Positions 42,985-54,649 of a stretch of DNA of 64,000 bases are shown in pieces (position 1 is the stretch's first letter; each line of letters starts with the position of its first letter). The notes under the pieces were generated by a model, which saw only the letters and a list, made by a program, of their open reading frames with translations, did no database searches and was not told where the DNA came from. Made by a program: the position numbers and the translations under genes. The DNA is from Diadophis punctatus similis (taxonomy: Eukaryota; Chordata; Lepidosauria; Squamata; Dipsadidae): positions 15,228,973 to 15,292,972 of the forward strand of contig JALIGW010000016.1 in the NCBI GenBank assembly GCA_023053685.1. The letters are read 5' to 3'.

Positions 42985-43208
42985 ATAGAATGGCCCTCCA
43001 GAGCTCAGTTTTCGCTGGCAGAGGGTTGAAGGAGGCCGTCGCAGCCGAAAACGGAGCTCGGCAGCCCATTTTTGCTGGCAGAGTGCTAGGGCCACCACAG
43101 GCACCCCCAACAGGAGTGACGTCAAACTGGCCACGCCCACCCCAGCCATTCCCCCCCCCAGCCCCCCAAGGTCAAACACAACCCTGATGCGGCCCTCAAT
43201 GAAATCGA
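42985..43208 (-). mobile_element. GTGTCAAACTC-family hAT fragment, antisense
   Basis: It contains GAGCTCAGTTTTCGCTGGC, GTGACGTCAAACTGGCC and GCGGCCCTCAATGAAATCGA, the body of the family, but both terminal repeats are lost. Confidence 0.75.
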
Positions 43209-44312
43209 ATAGAGCGAATAGAGGGCCTTTTGCTGAACTCAGTTTAATTATATATACACTTTTTATATACAGCGGACTGGTTGGGCTAATAAATTATTTT
43301 GCTCGGAGGGAGGGAGGAACGGAAAGGAAGTTTGCTACTGGTACGGCAGCTGATTGTCTTATAGACTGGCTGATATATCGTTAAAGGCTGCTGCTTTAGA
43401 ATTATGGCACCATTACAGTCCTTTATTTACATACACCGCTGAGAGCGTGAAAGAAAAGCCCAAGGAAATAAATTTCCTAACAAGAGACAACGGGAGAGAA
43501 ACATGGTGCAAGGCAGAGAGGAGACCTATGAGTAAGGAAGCTGAGCTACCTCCCCTCAAGGCAGTTGCTTTCCAAAGGCAGCAATAACGCATGGCAGCTT
43601 AACTAGTTTTAGAACATAAAACACAGCAGCAAAACGCATCCGAATGTGAGCTGCTTGTCTATCTCTCCTAATAAAACGGAGCCTTCAGATGTGAGCTGTT
43701 CATCTCCGCTTCTTCCTAATAAAATGGGCCCTTAATTTGAAGATGTTTTCCCCTCCCGGCAGCCGATGCAAATGCGAAGCATTCAATCCACCGAGGGACG
43801 AAGCGGAAAAGGGAATTATATTAAAATGATTTGGTACAGAAAGGTTTAAATTTCGAACATCAGGCTATTTTCTGAGTCCAGCAAGATCGAGGGCCAAGAT
43901 GAGCCAGTCCCCCCCCCCTTTACGTTGCTTATTTATTGGGGGGAGGGGGAGACACTTGATCTAATTTATAATATGCCGAGTGAAAGTTAGGCACTGGGTT
44001 TTATCTTTATGGCTCAAGAAACATAAATAAATGCATTTTGCTATTTTCCTTAAAAGCTTCTGCATCTTTGAAATGACGACCTGGCTTTCCTTGCACAAGA
44101 TCAAATGCACTCGGCCTCCCAGATTTCATATCTGCAAATGGGGAACTTTTTGCACATATAATGGAGAACTTTTTACACATGCAACTTTGCATCAACACAT
44201 GTTCTAATGTTCCCTATTAAACGTGCAAATGCTTTCGTGTTCAGGTTTCTGGACACTGCCATTGTTTTTTCACTAATTATGATCCTTGAGCTCGTTTCCC
44301 GTAAGATTGACA
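43209..44312. other. FAT3 intron, nothing recognised; small tandem duplication
   Basis: Unassigned, low in repeats. A stretch near 43645-43735 contains two similar units each with ATGTGAGCTG and CTAATAAAA, about 56 bp apart. Confidence 0.45.
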
Positions 44313-44455
44313 TAATCTAACTGGGTTGGAAGGGACCTTGTAGGTCATCTAGTCCAACCCCCTGCCCAAAAAGGAGAGCCTACACCACTTCTGACAGATG
44401 GCAGTCCAGTCTCTTCTTGAAAGCTTCTAACTTCTGAAGGCAAGCTGTTCTAAGA
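44313..44455 (-). mobile_element. CR1 3' end fragment, antisense
   Basis: It contains GGGTTGGAAGGGACCTTGTA, GGTCATCTAGTCCAACCCC and TTCTTGAAAGCTTC, the CR1 terminal region in reverse. Confidence 0.75.
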
Positions 44456-44539
44456 GATGGCCAGTATTAACATGAAGGCTGCAAAGCCATAAAGGCAGGG
44501 CTGGGCTGGCGCAGGATGAACAAGGACACTGTCTTTGTT

Positions 44540-45212
44540 TGTACAAGTAGTTCTTGACATACAACAGTTCATTTAGTGACCCTTCAAATCTTACAACGGC
44601 ACTGAAAAAAGTGACATGACTGTTTTTCACACCTATGGCCGTTGTAGCATCCCCATGGTCACGTGATCGAAATTCAGATGCTTGGCAACTGACTCATGTT
44701 TATGACGAGTGCTGTGTCCTGGGCAGGGGTGAAATGCTCCCGGTTCGCTTTTACCTGTCTGTCGTCGGTGAGCCGATTGCGCAGGTAGTGCGGCGCTCCG
44801 CCCACCCACCGGGACACCGCCATTTGAGTTCTTTTACCCTCTGCGCATGCACAGAACGCTTTGTGTATGCACAGAGGGTAAAAGAACTCAAATGGCGGTG
44901 TCCCGGCAGGTGGGCGGAGCGTCGCGCTGCCTGTGCGATCGGCTCTCCGACGACAGACAGGTAAAAGCGAACCGGGAGCATTTCACCCCTGGTCCTGGGG
45001 TCATGTGATGACCTTTTGCTCACAGCAAAATCAACTGGGAAAGCCAGATTCCCTTAACAACCGTGTTACTAACTTAACATCTGCAGGGGTTCACTTAACA
45101 ACTGTGGCAAGAAAGGTTGTAAAATGGGGCAAAATTCACTTAACAACCATCTCGCTCAGCAACAGAAATTTTGAGCTAGATTACGGTCATTAAGTCGAGG
45201 ATCACCTGTATT
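44540..45212 (+). mobile_element. Tigger-like MITE split by a palindromic hAT element
   Basis: The left part (44540-44723) runs from the eroded end through GTTTATGACGAGTGCTGTG. The right part (44992-45212) ends GTCGAGGATCACCTGTA. The interruption is at GTCCTGGG. Confidence 0.85.
44724..44991. mobile_element. 268-bp palindromic hAT element
   Basis: It begins CAGGGGTGAAATGCTCCC and ends GGGAGCATTTCACCCCTG. Each arm is about 134 bp, and the arms pair with only about a dozen differences and virtually no loop. The perfect 8-bp duplication GTCCTGGG (44716-44723, 44992-44999) shows it moved as a unit. Confidence 0.93.
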
Positions 45213-45829
45213 GAGTAGGAAAAAAAATGGTAGAATCTACAATATATTCATCGGTGTGATACGCATGCTCAAAGTACGTACATATTAGATTATCTATGTG
45301 GAGAGTTCGTCAATAACACAAATAATCATATTCCACTGAGAATTGGTTTCTAGCAGGCGGGATTAACCACAAAGGCAATTTATGCATTAGAATACCATTT
45401 CCTTATTTCCCCAAGGAGAAAGTTGTTTCAGTAGGATTAGATGCAAAATTATTGGCATGAGCTTCAAGTAGTAAGCGGAGGCACACACTTTTAGTAAACA
45501 TCCACTCAAACATTGGAACTGTGCTTCTATGTTCCATGTTGGTATATGTGATGGGGACGTGGTACAAATACACATGAATTCCAGGACTAAGATGGCATGA
45601 ACTAAATAAGGAATAGACTATAATATGCCCTACGAGAAATGGATGCCTCAAAAATCTGTACTAATATGAATCAAACCCCTTCTCAAAGCTCATAAAAAGG
45701 AGATATGGGACTTTGAAAAATCATAAAACCATAGATCGGAAAAGGTCCATTCAAAGTCCTGCCTAGTGTAATAAAGCATCTCCTGAAATATGTCCCTCTA
45801 GATGTCATCTCCACTTAACAGATTAACAT
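45213..45829. other. FAT3 intron, nothing recognised
   Basis: Unassigned AT-rich intronic sequence. Confidence 0.4.
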
Positions 45830-46090
45830 AGTTAATTAAGAGTTGGAAGGGACCTTGAAGATCATCTAGTCCAACCCTCCCAAGCAGGAGACCCTACACC
45901 ATTTATTAACAGAGTTGGAAGGGACCTTACAGGTCATCTAGTCCACCCCCAAGCATGAGACCCTACACCATTTATTAACAGTGTTGAAAGGGACGTTACA
46001 GGTCATCTAGTCCACCCCCCACCAAAGCAGGAGACCCTGCACCATTTCTGACAGATGGCAGTCCAGTCTCTTCTTCAAAGCTTTCAGTGA
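45830..46090 (-). mobile_element. CR1 3' terminus, antisense, in three tandem copies
   Basis: Three successive units of about 70 bp each contain a GTTGGAAGGGACCTT-like word, CATCTAGTCCA and GAGACCCTACACCATTT. The last continues into TCTGACAGATGGCAGTCC. This is a tandem expansion of the LINE terminus. Confidence 0.8.
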
Positions 46091-46552
46091 TAAAGCTCCC
46101 ACAACTGCTTGCAGCTTAGATCAATAAAGGTTGTGTGTGAGAGACAGGCTGCCCCATGGCAGAGAACCGGGGACCCACGGGGAAGCCTCGGCGTCGGCAT
46201 CTTCGCCCCCTTTCCTCCATCCCATAATCCCCCTAAAAGACTCCGCAACCCCCGTGGAAAAGAAGGCAGGCGGCCCGGAGTCCGCAGGGCCGAGGATGGC
46301 ACCTGGGCAGGACGGATTGAAAGAGCTTCTCGGTCCCGAGAATCTCCAGCGCCACCACTCACTTGAAGATATCCAATGAAGAACTCAACTGCCAAACTGG
46401 GTAATTGTTTTTCCTGCTGAACTGTTCTCTAGGATTCAACTCCAACCTTTGCTGATGGAGGACAGAATAAGTTGCTGTTCTCTCCAGGTAATGTTAACGT
46501 TCTTATCTCTGTTTGTTGCCTTCCAATTCCTTGTGATCTTGATGGATTGTTA
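46091..46552. other. GC-richer intronic stretch, unassigned
   Basis: Positions 46140-46370 are distinctly GC-richer than their surroundings and open in several frames. No domain, splice pattern or repeat terminus identifies it. Confidence 0.4.
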
Positions 46553-46560
46553 CTCTATGT

Positions 46561-46999
46561 CCGTGATGGCGAACCTATGGCACGCGGAGCCATATCTGAG
46601 GGCACGCGAGTCGTTGCCCTATGTCAGCTCCAGTGCGCACATGCGCGCTGGCCAGTTGATTTTAGGCCTTCCTGAGGGCAGGGGGAGGTCGTTTTCACCT
46701 TCCCCAGGCTTCAGGAAAGCCTCCGGAACCTGTGGATGGTAAAAAACGGACCCAACGGGCCTACCGGAAGTTCATTTCCGAACTTCCGGTAGGCCTGTTG
46801 GGTCCGGGTTTTGCCATCCACAGGTTCTGGAGGCTTCAGTGAGCCCCGCGCGCATGCGTGTGGGGGGGCAACACGTGGGGGTTGTGCGTGCATGCCTGGG
46901 GGGAAGGCATTGCATTATGGGTGTGGGCAAGCGTGTGCGTGCTATTGCACATGCGTGTGCCCTTTTGGCACCCGAGCAAAAAAAGGTTCGCCATCACTG
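46561..46999 (+). mobile_element. Non-autonomous hAT element (GATGGCGAACC family)
   Basis: It begins CCGTGATGGCGAACC and ends GGTTCGCCATCACTG, with perfect duplication CTCTATGT (46553-46560, 47000-47007) and central TA. The middle has an inverted repeat around GGCCTACCGGAAGTTC. Confidence 0.92.
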
Positions 47000-47252
47000 C
47001 TCTATGTCCTGGTCCATGGCAATCAGCATCTCGGCAGCTCCTATCTAAACCTGGTCTGGTGGCCCCCTTGTTTTTCATCCTCCTCTGCATGTTCACAATT
47101 TTTCTTTGGGGGTCCTATTTTACTCACCTCTCTCTCCCAATATCTTATTTTTTTGTTGTTGCAACAATGGATTATCGATTTCACTCTCCATCTAAGGCAG
47201 CATCTTCTGAGAATGTCAATTCCAAGTAGGCATAACAATCATTTAGTACGGG

Positions 47253-47378
47253 GGTATCCAACCTTGGCAACTTTAAGACCTATGGACTTCAACTCCCAGA
47301 ATTCCCCAGCCGGCATGGGAAATGCTGAGAGTTGAAGTCCATAGGTCTTAAAAGTTGCCAAGTTTGGAGACCCTGTTC
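47253..47378. mobile_element. Snap-back MITE (GGGAGTTGAAGTCC family)
   Basis: It starts GGGGTATCCAACC and ends TTGGAGACCCTG. The arms share GGACTTCAACTCCCAG and its complement. The centre is shortened. Confidence 0.75.
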
Positions 47379-47445
47379 TATGTGATGTCCCCTTTACATA
47401 TTTGAAGGGAGGGTTAGGAATCAGACCAGGAGATCAACTCTATAG

Positions 47446-47661
47446 CAGGGCCCCCCAACTCCCGGGCAGTGTAAGCGGCGGGCAAGCGCACACAGCTCCA
47501 TTTTGTGTGAGTGCTGGTCACATGTAGTCACACGGGAAGCTCCATTTAAGTGCTTACCTGCCGCTTGTGTAAATGGAGCTGCACACCTGAGCACCTGCTG
47601 CTTGCAGGGAACCATCCCTCTGTCCCCCCCTCCATCGGGCTGGAAAGGTCGGAGACCCCTA
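47446..47661 (+). mobile_element. Non-autonomous hAT element (CAGGGCCCCCCAACTC type)
   Basis: It begins CAGGGCCCCCCAAC and ends GGTCGGAGACCCCTA, with perfect 8-bp duplication CTCTATAG (47438-47445, 47662-47669) and central TA. The terminal repeats are diverged. Confidence 0.82.
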
Positions 47662-47774
47662 CTCTATAGGACTGACTATATCAGCAGACTCTTGCTGTAA
47701 TCTCAGAACCTAAGCAAAGTCTGATTATGCTATACCTCCTCCTTATAGCAATAGCTATAGCACTTAAGACTTAC

Positions 47775-48070
47775 TGTATTTTTCGGAGTATAAGACGCAC
47801 CTTTTTACCCCCAAAAAGAGGGTGAAAACTTGGGTGCGTCTTATACACCCAATGTAGCCCCACCCACCCAGCCACCCCCACTCTTTGGCCTCTGTCTTCC
47901 AGCAATTTACCTGTTTGCAGCAAAGAGGGAAGAGCCTGTAAAGCCAAGCAAGTCATTAGCAGCTTCCCGACCTACAGCTGATTTGCCACGTGCTAAAATG
48001 AAAGTGAAACTAGCTTGCAAAGAGGCAAATAGCTAGAAGAGACACACAGATTTTTATTTTCTGTTGAACT
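47775..48070 (-). mobile_element. Mariner-like element end, antisense
   Basis: It starts TACTGTATTTTTCGGAGTAT and continues as the reverse complement of about 23690-23985. It is truncated where the next hAT copy begins. Confidence 0.8.
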
Positions 48071-48073
48071 GGA

Positions 48074-48450
48074 TGCTAGGGGGTGGGGAAGGCTGTTTTT
48101 GCCCTCCACAGGCTCCTAGAAAGACTCTGAAGCCTGGGGAGAGCAAAAAAATGGGCCTTCCGGTCCAACCAGAAGTCAGCAAACAGAACATTTCCAAGGC
48201 TCCGGAGGACCTCCGGGGTGGTGGTGGGGAAGGCCGTTTTCGTCCTCCCCAGGCTCCTAGAAAGGCTCTGGAGCTTGGGGAGAGCAAAAAACAGGCCTTC
48301 CCCACCCCCTCTGGAGGCTGGAAACAGCCTGTTTCTCAACTCCCAGTGGGTCCAGAAGGCCCGAAAATCAGGTGGCACGCCGGACCTGAGCTCGTGTGCC
48401 CACCGATATGGCTCCGCGTGCCACTTGTGGCACGTGTGCCATAGGTTCGC
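48074..48450 (+). mobile_element. GATGGCGAACC-family hAT element, left end missing
   Basis: The right end ATAGGTTCGCCATCA is present, preceded by the typical GGCTCCGCGTGCCACTTGTG. Internal segments around CTCCCCAGGCTCCTAGAAA are repeated. The left terminus is not recognisable. Confidence 0.72.
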
Positions 48451-48456
48451 CATCAA

Positions 48457-49000
48457 GGATCTAATCTCTCTTCATAGCATATTATTCATGGTGGGGTCTG
48501 AACAACAGCACAGGTTCAGAATAAAGGGAAATTATTACTCAGCACTCACAGAGGAATAGGAGACATAGCAATAGGAAGAGGGTTAGACTGTGATCAATAA
48601 ATGTGTCGTCATATCAAACAATAAATCATTATCACTGTGATCATCACCATTGCCAAAGTTGGATGGGTCCAGAGCCCAGCATCTTGGACGGGTTAGGAGA
48701 TCATTGGAATGACTGATTGCTGCGCAGAGCCCCAATCAATCATCTACAGAAAGAGTGATTTAGGGACACTCAGACCAATTAAGAGTGCAAAGAATTATTG
48801 TGAAGTTGGGGGATGCTGCCCCAACACACGATAAGTCAATATGTCTGACCGAAGACAAATGGAATATATTATACCATTGACGGGTCTGTGAATTAATGCT
48901 GTGCAGAAAGAAACGTAGGATGTTTCCAATTTCTCTCCGCAGCTGAAAATCAATCGGCAAATGGACATAGGGTTGGCATGAAAAGCTGATGGCATAGTAC
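48457..49000. other. FAT3 intron, nothing recognised
   Basis: Unassigned intronic sequence. Confidence 0.4.
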
Positions 49001-49004
49001 CAAT

Positions 49005-49148
49005 ATCAGTTAGACTTATATACCGTCTCATAGTGCTTCACAACACTCTCTGGGCAGTCAAAATGTAAGCATTATTTGCATAACCCCCCCCCCCTCAAAT
49101 CTGGGTCCTCATTTTATCAATCTTGGAAGGATGGATGGAAGGCTGAGT
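49005..49148 (-). mobile_element. Sauria-type SINE, 3' part, antisense
   Basis: It contains CTTATATACCG, CTCATAGTGCTTCA and AATCTGGGTCCTCATTTTA, the reverse of the SINE 3' half. It adjoins a second copy. Confidence 0.75.
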
Positions 49149-49149
49149 C

Positions 49150-49370
49150 CATAGCAATAGCACTTAAGAGTTATATGCCGCAGCATAGTGCTTTACATTA
49201 GTCTCCGAGCAGTTTACAATGTCAGCATGTTGCCCGCAACAATCTGGGCCCTCATTTTACCCACCTCAGAATGATGGAAGGGCTGAGTCAACCATGAGCT
49301 GGTCAGGATCGAACTCCTAGCAGGGAGCAGTGAGTTAGCTTGCAATACTGCATTCTAATCATTGCGTGTT
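49150..49370 (-). mobile_element. Sauria-type SINE, antisense
   Basis: It begins ATAGCAATAGCACTTAAG and contains AATCTGGGCCCTCATTTTAC, GGCTGAGTCAACC and a tRNA-like right end with CTGCATTCTAATCATTGCG. It is almost complete. Confidence 0.82.
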
Positions 49371-49371
49371 A

Positions 49372-49689
49372 AGATATTCATGAACTGGGAGAGCCAATGG
49401 TAACAAGGTCAGCCAATGAATAGGCATAGCAACTAAGTCAGCCAATGGGAGCTAAACGCATCTGAGTCTGTGCAGAGAATCGAAACTGAAGCTAGAAGGC
49501 TGAACTCTGAAATGAAACTAACTGTTCTCTCTTGCCTGTGTGTTTGCTTGTAACTTCTTGAAGAAGAATCTACATTGGTATTGTATATATATTCTTGTAT
49601 ATAAAGAAGTTTCTTATTTAAATGAATCCTGCTGCATCAATCTGCCTGTGTGTGCTTTCTGGATTTAATTTTCTGCAACAAACTCTGAT
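49372..49689. other. FAT3 intron, nothing recognised
   Basis: Unassigned sequence with AGCCAATGG-type words repeated three times near 49392-49450. No further identity. Confidence 0.4.
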
Positions 49690-49719
49690 ACTGCGCCACC
49701 ATGGCTCTCTCTCTCTCAC

Positions 49720-50235
49720 AACCTCGAGAGCCAGCCAGGATCAAACTCTAGACCAGTGATGGTGAACCTATGGCACGCGTGCCACAGGTGGCACGTGGAG
49801 CCATATCTGCCGGCATGCGAGCCGTTGCCCTAGCTCAACTCCAGCATGCATGTGCGTGCCGTCCAGCTGATTTTTGGCTTGTGTGGAGGCTCTGTGAGGG
49901 CATTTTAGGTTTCCAGAGGGCCTCCAGGGGGGTGTTTTCGCCCTCCCCAGGCTCCAGGGAAGCCTCTGAAGCCTGGGGAGGGCGAAAAACGGGCCTACCA
50001 GGCCCACCGGAAGTCGGGAAATGGGCCATTTCCAGCCTCCAGAGGGCCTCTGCGGGGGCGGGAAAGGCCGTTTTTGCCCTCCCCAGGCATTGAATTATGG
50101 GTGTGGGCACTCACATGTGTGTGACAGCGCGCGCGCGCGCATTTTTGGCACCCGAGGGAAAAAAGGTTCGCCATCACTGCTCTAGACTGTGGGCAGAGTT
50201 TGCCTGCAATACTGCACTTTTAACCACTACGCCAC
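49720..50235 (-). mobile_element. SINE head, antisense, split by a hAT element
   Basis: GAGCCAGCCAGGATCAAAC at the left and GCCTGCAATACTGCACTTTT with AACCACTACGCCACC at the right are the tRNA-like head of the SINE family. It is interrupted at CTCTAGAC. Confidence 0.65.
49754..50179 (+). mobile_element. Non-autonomous hAT element (GATGGCGAACC family)
   Basis: It begins CAGTGATGGTGAACC and ends GGTTCGCCATCACTG, with perfect duplication CTCTAGAC (49746-49753, 50180-50187) and central TA. It lies about 120 bp past the donor of the FAT3 laminin G exon. Confidence 0.92.
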
Positions 50236-50298
50236 CAGGTGTCAACTAAGCTCACCCCTCCCTCTGAAAAATCCCAAGTACAAGGCGAGAATGCTCAC

Positions 50299-50767
50299 CC
50301 CCAGATGGCACACTGATACAGGTTCCTCCGTTCTGACAAGGGTTACGTTCACAGGGGTCAGGATACAGCACACATCCAAGTTTCAGTTCCGTTAGTCCCA
50401 CCACCTCTGCAAAGCTGCTACGTTTGTTCTGGAGAGGCAACTCGTTGTTATTGAGGATGATAGAATCCAAACAGCCTTGGAAGCCGCTCAAGACCTGGGT
50501 GGACCTCTTGTCTGTCAAGCTTCGGACGTTGTCCACCTGGACCTGGGCTCCGAAATAAACGGAGCTATCAGTGCTCAGGGTCTGGAAATAAAGGGGAGCT
50601 TTGCGCCTCTCCACGTAGCTATCGTCGAGCGAGAGGCTGGTGAAGTTCCGGTTCAACTCAAGGAAGACAGAATGCCAGCTCCCATCATTCACAGTCCTGC
50701 CTGAAATTCCCAGGATGCCCGGGCCAGCGCCACAGTCCAACTGGAACCACAGTTTACCGTCCACAAC
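50299..50767 (-). CDS. FAT3: FAT3 exon: laminin G second half and EGF start
   Basis: A 469-nt exon on the minus strand with acceptor ACCATTTGCAG and donor TGGGG followed by GTGAGC. It is phase 0 at the start, which joins CIILK of the upstream exon to [13 protein letters not shown]. It encodes the second part of a laminin G domain with [18 protein letters not shown], an N-glycosylation sequon N-F-T, and the closing [17 protein letters not shown]. After [16 protein letters not shown] it starts an EGF repeat ([12 protein letters not shown]) completed by the next exon. It is highly conserved with vertebrate FAT3. Laminin G plus EGF modules close the ectodomain after the cadherin array. Confidence 0.97.
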
Positions 50768-51035
50768 CTGCAAATGGTAAGTGAAACATCAGGAAAACAG
50801 AGCTTCTAACACCGGAGATATCACTGCCCCAGCATTGATTTTCTGAACCAGCTTATTTAAATTCTTATTTTACCAAGCTGAAGTCATATAGAGCGTATTG
50901 CAAAATAACTGACCATGAAAGCTTTGCTCCCTGGTTTACTTCTGAGTCAAAGGAGTGTTTGGTTTTTCAAGCATTAAGTGAAGTGCTGCCTTTCACAGGG
51001 TTTTCCGTGGTTCTCAGATCATGGATCCATGGGCT

Positions 51036-51309
51036 CAGTGGTGGGATTCTGCCAGTTTAACAACCGGTTCAGCGATCGCGTGCTGTGTGTGCGTGCACAG
51101 TTTTACGAAAACTTACCTTCCGCGTTACTGCTGGGGAGAAACACAGCTGAGGCACGGCAATCCGCTCTGCCGCGCGAATCAGCTGAGAAGATATAGGTCA
51201 GTAAAGCGCAAGGGCGGGCAGGCCCAGCTGATCGTCGGAGCGAACCGGTTTGCTCCCAGCTGATTGTCGGAGCATCTGGTTCGCTTGAACCGGTAGAATC
51301 CCACCCCTG
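51036..51309 (+). mobile_element. Non-autonomous hAT element (GTGGGATTC variant)
   Basis: It begins CAGTGGTGGGATTC and ends GAATCCCACCCCTG, with perfect 8-bp duplication CATGGGCT (51028-51035, 51310-51317). The interior has repeated GCGAACCGGTT and GATTGTCGGAGC words. Confidence 0.9.
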
Positions 51310-51586
51310 CATGGGCTGCTCCATGTCCTAGTCCTATGAGACACACAGGAGCAAATCTTCTACATGGCAGTACTCTGTGGTTTATGTTATTAGTGAGGTG
51401 TGCTTCCAAACGTAGTTCTTTCCTTACTTGTGCTAGGAAACATGCCTTTGATTTGGAGGAGAGAGGATGCCAAGTATTTTCTTCTCTCGCTTAGGAGGAA
51501 ACTCGGGAATCCCCCTAAGTCCTTGATGGCCTAATAGAGAATCTTATGTTAAGATGTAGTTCCTTGATGATAATGGGACTGCCTCT

Positions 51587-51708
51587 GAAGGCCATCTCTG
51601 GGAGACTAGTGGGACACCTTGTGCAATTGGCTGGCCATGTGAGAATGGACTGCTGGACTAGATGGGCCAGGCTTCTGATCCAGCAAGACACTGCTTACGT
51701 TCTTAAAA
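51587..51708 (+). mobile_element. CR1-type LINE 3' end fragment
   Basis: It contains GGACTGCTGGACTAGATGGG, CCAGGCTTCTGATCCAGCAA and TTACGTTCTTA, a common sauropsid CR1 terminus. Confidence 0.65.
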
Positions 51709-52670
51709 CAGCCCAAAGGCAAAAAGGATTTTGATTTCCAAGAAATGGTAAACCAGACGTCTTCAAAAAAGCAGAGACCGCAAGGACTGACAGACCAGTG
51801 ACAAGCCTATTGTAACAGAACCTCTCCGGATAAAGGGTGAGAGATTGACCATTTGTGCTTTAGAAAGCAGCTCCTTGTGAGGAGATTGCAAGACAACAGT
51901 TTCCCACAGGTCTGAGCACCAGGAGATGATGGAAGTCATAAAGGCCATCAAGCTTTCAACTGTGATTGAGCCTGTTACAGACACTAAGTTCATTAAGCCT
52001 CACTTTCTAAACTTCTTTGAATTACTTCAAACTTAAAAGAGATCTTCAATGCAACGAGGTTGAAAAACCACCTGGTGAGTTAACCTTTGTTCAAGTACAA
52101 AAGTAAAATTAACTGATAGCCTAAAGAATTTAAAGAAATTGAAATAAGTGGCAAAATGCTTAACAAATTAATCTAAATGGTCCTTCTCATAAATCAAGCA
52201 CAGGCTTTCCAGAATATCAGCTTGTTTAATAGACTACTGGGGAGAGGGGACCTAAGATTGTCTGTTACATATGAAAGGCCATTGAGAAAATGTATGTCAT
52301 TTGAAGATGTTATGCAAATGACACAAATTACATGATTTGCCTGATCATTGTGCAAATGATGTAGATGGACATAAGGTCTGCTTTGTATCACCAAGCACAA
52401 CACAATTTTTATGCAATGAAATCATCTTGTACACTGCCTGGAAATTTATTTTCATTGTATATGAAGACCTTTGCATTGAGATCAGATAAATTTGAGATTT
52501 CACTGAATATTTTTAAAGCAGTTTGCCCTGTGATTTCGTTAAAAGAGGTAGCATTTGTCTTCCCCATGTACAAAAGACAAAAAACAGCTTTGAAGAAGAA
52601 ACAGAGGGAACAATAAATTGTGGAATACAATGGGAGCATCCGAGATCAGGATTTTAGCAATATCAGAGAG
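51709..52670. other. FAT3 intron, nothing recognised
   Basis: Unassigned AT-rich intronic sequence. Confidence 0.4.
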
Positions 52671-52693
52671 AGGAGAGGGGGAGGAGAGGGGGA

Positions 52694-53560
<867 letters not shown>

Positions 53561-53932
53561 TCCTCTTAGACTTACAACGGTTCACTCAGTGACTATTCGA
53601 AGTTACAACGGCACAGAAAAAAGTGACTTATGACCATTTTTCACACTTACGACCGTGGTAGCATCCCCACGGTCACGTGATTTACATCCAAAGGCTTGAG
53701 AACTGACTCACAATTTATGATGGTTGCAATGTCCCCCGGGGTCATGGGATCAACTTTTGCAACCTTCTGACTGATTCGCTTAACAAACGGGTTACTAATT
53801 TAACAACGGCAGCGATCCACTTAAGAAACGTGACAAGGAAAGTCTTAAAATGAGGCAAAACTCGCTTAACAAATTTCTCATTTAGCAACATACACTTTGG
53901 GCTCAATTGCGTCGTAGGTTGAGGACTACCTG
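53561..53932 (+). mobile_element. Tigger-like MITE
   Basis: It has a degraded left end (CTTAGACTTACAACGG) and a right end GGTTGAGGACTACCTG followed by TA. Internal words such as CCCCACGGTCACGTGATT match the family. Confidence 0.82.
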
Positions 53933-53980
53933 TATTATGGCAGAAAATCCTGAGCATGATGAGATTACAAGAAGACATCT

Positions 53981-54038
53981 CCTTCCTTCCTTCCTTCCTT
54001 CCTTCCTTCCTTCCTTCCTTCCTTCCTTCCTTCCTTCC
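53981..54038 (+). repeat. (CCTT)n microsatellite
   Basis: About 14.5 uninterrupted CCTT units. Confidence 0.97.
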
Positions 54039-54091
54039 ACTGTCTGTTAAAAGGCTGGTAGATAAGATCCATCTTTTTAGATGTTCTAAAG

Positions 54092-54641
54092 TAGTGATGG
54101 CGAACATTTTTTGGTCCGCGTGCCAAAAGGGTGTGCGTACACGCGCTAGCGTGCACGCACGTGCCCACAGCCATTCCCTCCCCCCATGCATGTGCATCCC
54201 CTGCACTGCCCCCTGCACATGCGCACAACCCCCCCCCCCCGCGCATGCGCACAGTCCTCACTGAAGCCTAGGACAGTGAAAAAACGGCCCAACGGGCAAA
54301 CCGGAAGTTTGAAAAAACGACTTCCGGTTTGCCCGTTGTGCTGTTTTTCACACTCCGGAGGCTTCAGGGAAGCTTCCTGAAGCCCCGGAGTGCGAAAAAC
54401 AGCACAATGGGCAAACAGAAAGTCCGTTTTTTCCGAACTTCTGGTTTGCCCATTGGGCCGTTTTTTCGCACTCCGGGGCTTCAGGGAAGCGTCCCTGAAG
54501 CCTCCGAAGGGCGAAATGGCCTTCCCCAAGGCCGAAAATCAGCATGCACACTGGAGCTGACATAGGGCAACGCTTCGCATGCCCTCTGATATAGCTCCGC
54601 GTGCCACCTGTGGCACGCATGCCATAGGTTCGCCATCACTG
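54092..54641 (+). mobile_element. Non-autonomous hAT element (GATGGCGAACC family)
   Basis: It begins TAGTGATGGCGAAC and ends GGTTCGCCATCACTG, with perfect duplication TTCTAAAG (54084-54091, 54642-54649) and central TA. The middle is a set of inverted and direct copies around AACGGGCAAACCGGAAGT. Confidence 0.92.
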
Positions 54642-54649
54642 TTCTAAAG

